From assembly GCF_000471905.2 (NCBI RefSeq), contig NW_006500065.1, positions 714,792 through 778,791 on the forward strand: a stretch of DNA of 64,000 nucleotides, read 5' to 3'. Shown here piece by piece: positions 63,516-64,000 of this stretch. The position numbers were made by a program, and so were the translations under genes. Each line of letters opens with the position of its first letter. The stretch's first letter is position 1. A model generated the notes under the pieces. That model saw nothing but the letters and a program-made list of their open reading frames with translations. It did no database searches and was not told the DNA's origin. The stretch is from Amborella trichopoda (taxonomy: Eukaryota; Streptophyta; Magnoliopsida; Amborellales; Amborellaceae).

Positions 63516-63732
63516 TAGGGCTGGCAATGGGATGGGTGGCCCGGCCCGGCCTAGCCCTAAACATTAGGGCCTGGGCCATGAACTATGGGCCTAGGTCCGG
63601 ATTAGGGCCAGTGCCGGTCCAGTTTGGGCTGGCCCTGCCCTCTTTCGTTCTTTTTTTTTCTCTTTTATTTATTTTTTTCATTTGTTTTTGGCCCAGCCAG
63701 GGCCTGGCCCAATGACACCCTTAAGATTCAGA
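63508..63732. mobile_element. hAT MITE rich in GGCCC motifs
   Basis: Begins TAGGGCTGGCAATGGG and ends with an imperfect complement (cccaatgacaccctta), 63516-63724, flanked by gattcaaa (63508-63515) and gattcaga (63725-63732). TAGGGCTGGCAA-type ends with 8-bp duplications are hAT hallmarks, as at 32803. Confidence 0.8.
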
Positions 63733-64000
63733 TTCTCTAGCCATGACTCGGTAGGTTTTCATCTTAGTGGCTCAGTGAAAGCCCTGTCAAGATTCAATCT
63801 CTCCCTCACATCTCATCACTTGGTGTGTTTTATATTATTCGGAGATTGGGCTCTTGTCAGTGATCCTGTGCTACCGTGCCCAATACATTTAGTTGAGTCT
63901 AAAAGGATCTGATACGTTTTCTTCTAAATCGAGGTCAATTTTTGTTCAGGCAAGACTCAATCTGCCAGGGTAGTATAAATAGGTTTAATTCTTGTTGTGG
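63733..64000. other. No gene recognised at the window edge
   Basis: AT-rich sequence without a recognisable motif. Confidence 0.5.

Overview
This is nuclear DNA from a flowering plant with a transposon-rich, large-intron genome. The reasons are a plant-type CCCH zinc-finger gene with introns of 5 to 12 kb, Ty3/Gypsy elements primed by initiator-tRNA-Met, plant LINEs ending in an RNase H domain, hAT and Mutator-type MITEs, and AT-rich spacers. The species cannot be named from the sequence. No rRNA, tRNA, organellar or bacterial genes were recognised.

The one clearly intact gene is on the + strand. It has 11 coding exons between 22683 and 58331, plus a probable 5' UTR exon ending at 21669. The exons join in phase into a 466-residue protein: an N-terminal CCCH finger, an Arg/Ser-rich basic stretch, a coiled coil and an acidic C-terminus. 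Only about 1.4 kb of roughly 35.6 kb is coding. Intron 7 appears to use a GC-AG splice pair.

Layout. 1-7486: no intact gene; a degraded LINE tail (1541-2160), an exon-like broken fragment (2490-2763), a small hAT MITE (5059-5234) and simple repeats. 7487-20935: a cluster of related MITEs, one split by an 11.7-kb Ty3/Gypsy fossil (8376-20068) with 5-bp target duplications. 20936-22682: promoter and 5' UTR. Intron 3 (25518-37577): a truncated LINE and an old minus-strand Ty3/Gypsy fossil (30136-36576) that received a hAT element, which itself received a second hAT element, and whose LTR carries a SINE-like insert. Intron 7 (39442-44599): a hAT derivative with three BED zinc fingers but no transposase core (40366-42160) and a young LINE fragment (42569-43231), both between inverted repeats. 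Intron 9 (46228-56602): a small non-autonomous LTR element with LINE material in one LTR, next to a decayed long hAT transposon (51199-55079) that carries a Mutator-type MITE. 58332-64000: several MITEs, a minus-strand PGG-domain membrane protein exon (61381-62037) and small uncharacterised ORFs.

The hAT copies at 33065-33720, 40366-42160 and 51199-55079 look like one family: a decayed near-full copy and two deletion derivatives, all with GC-rich subterminal sequence. The LTR elements are treated as fossils. No cellular pathway is encoded across neighbouring genes.
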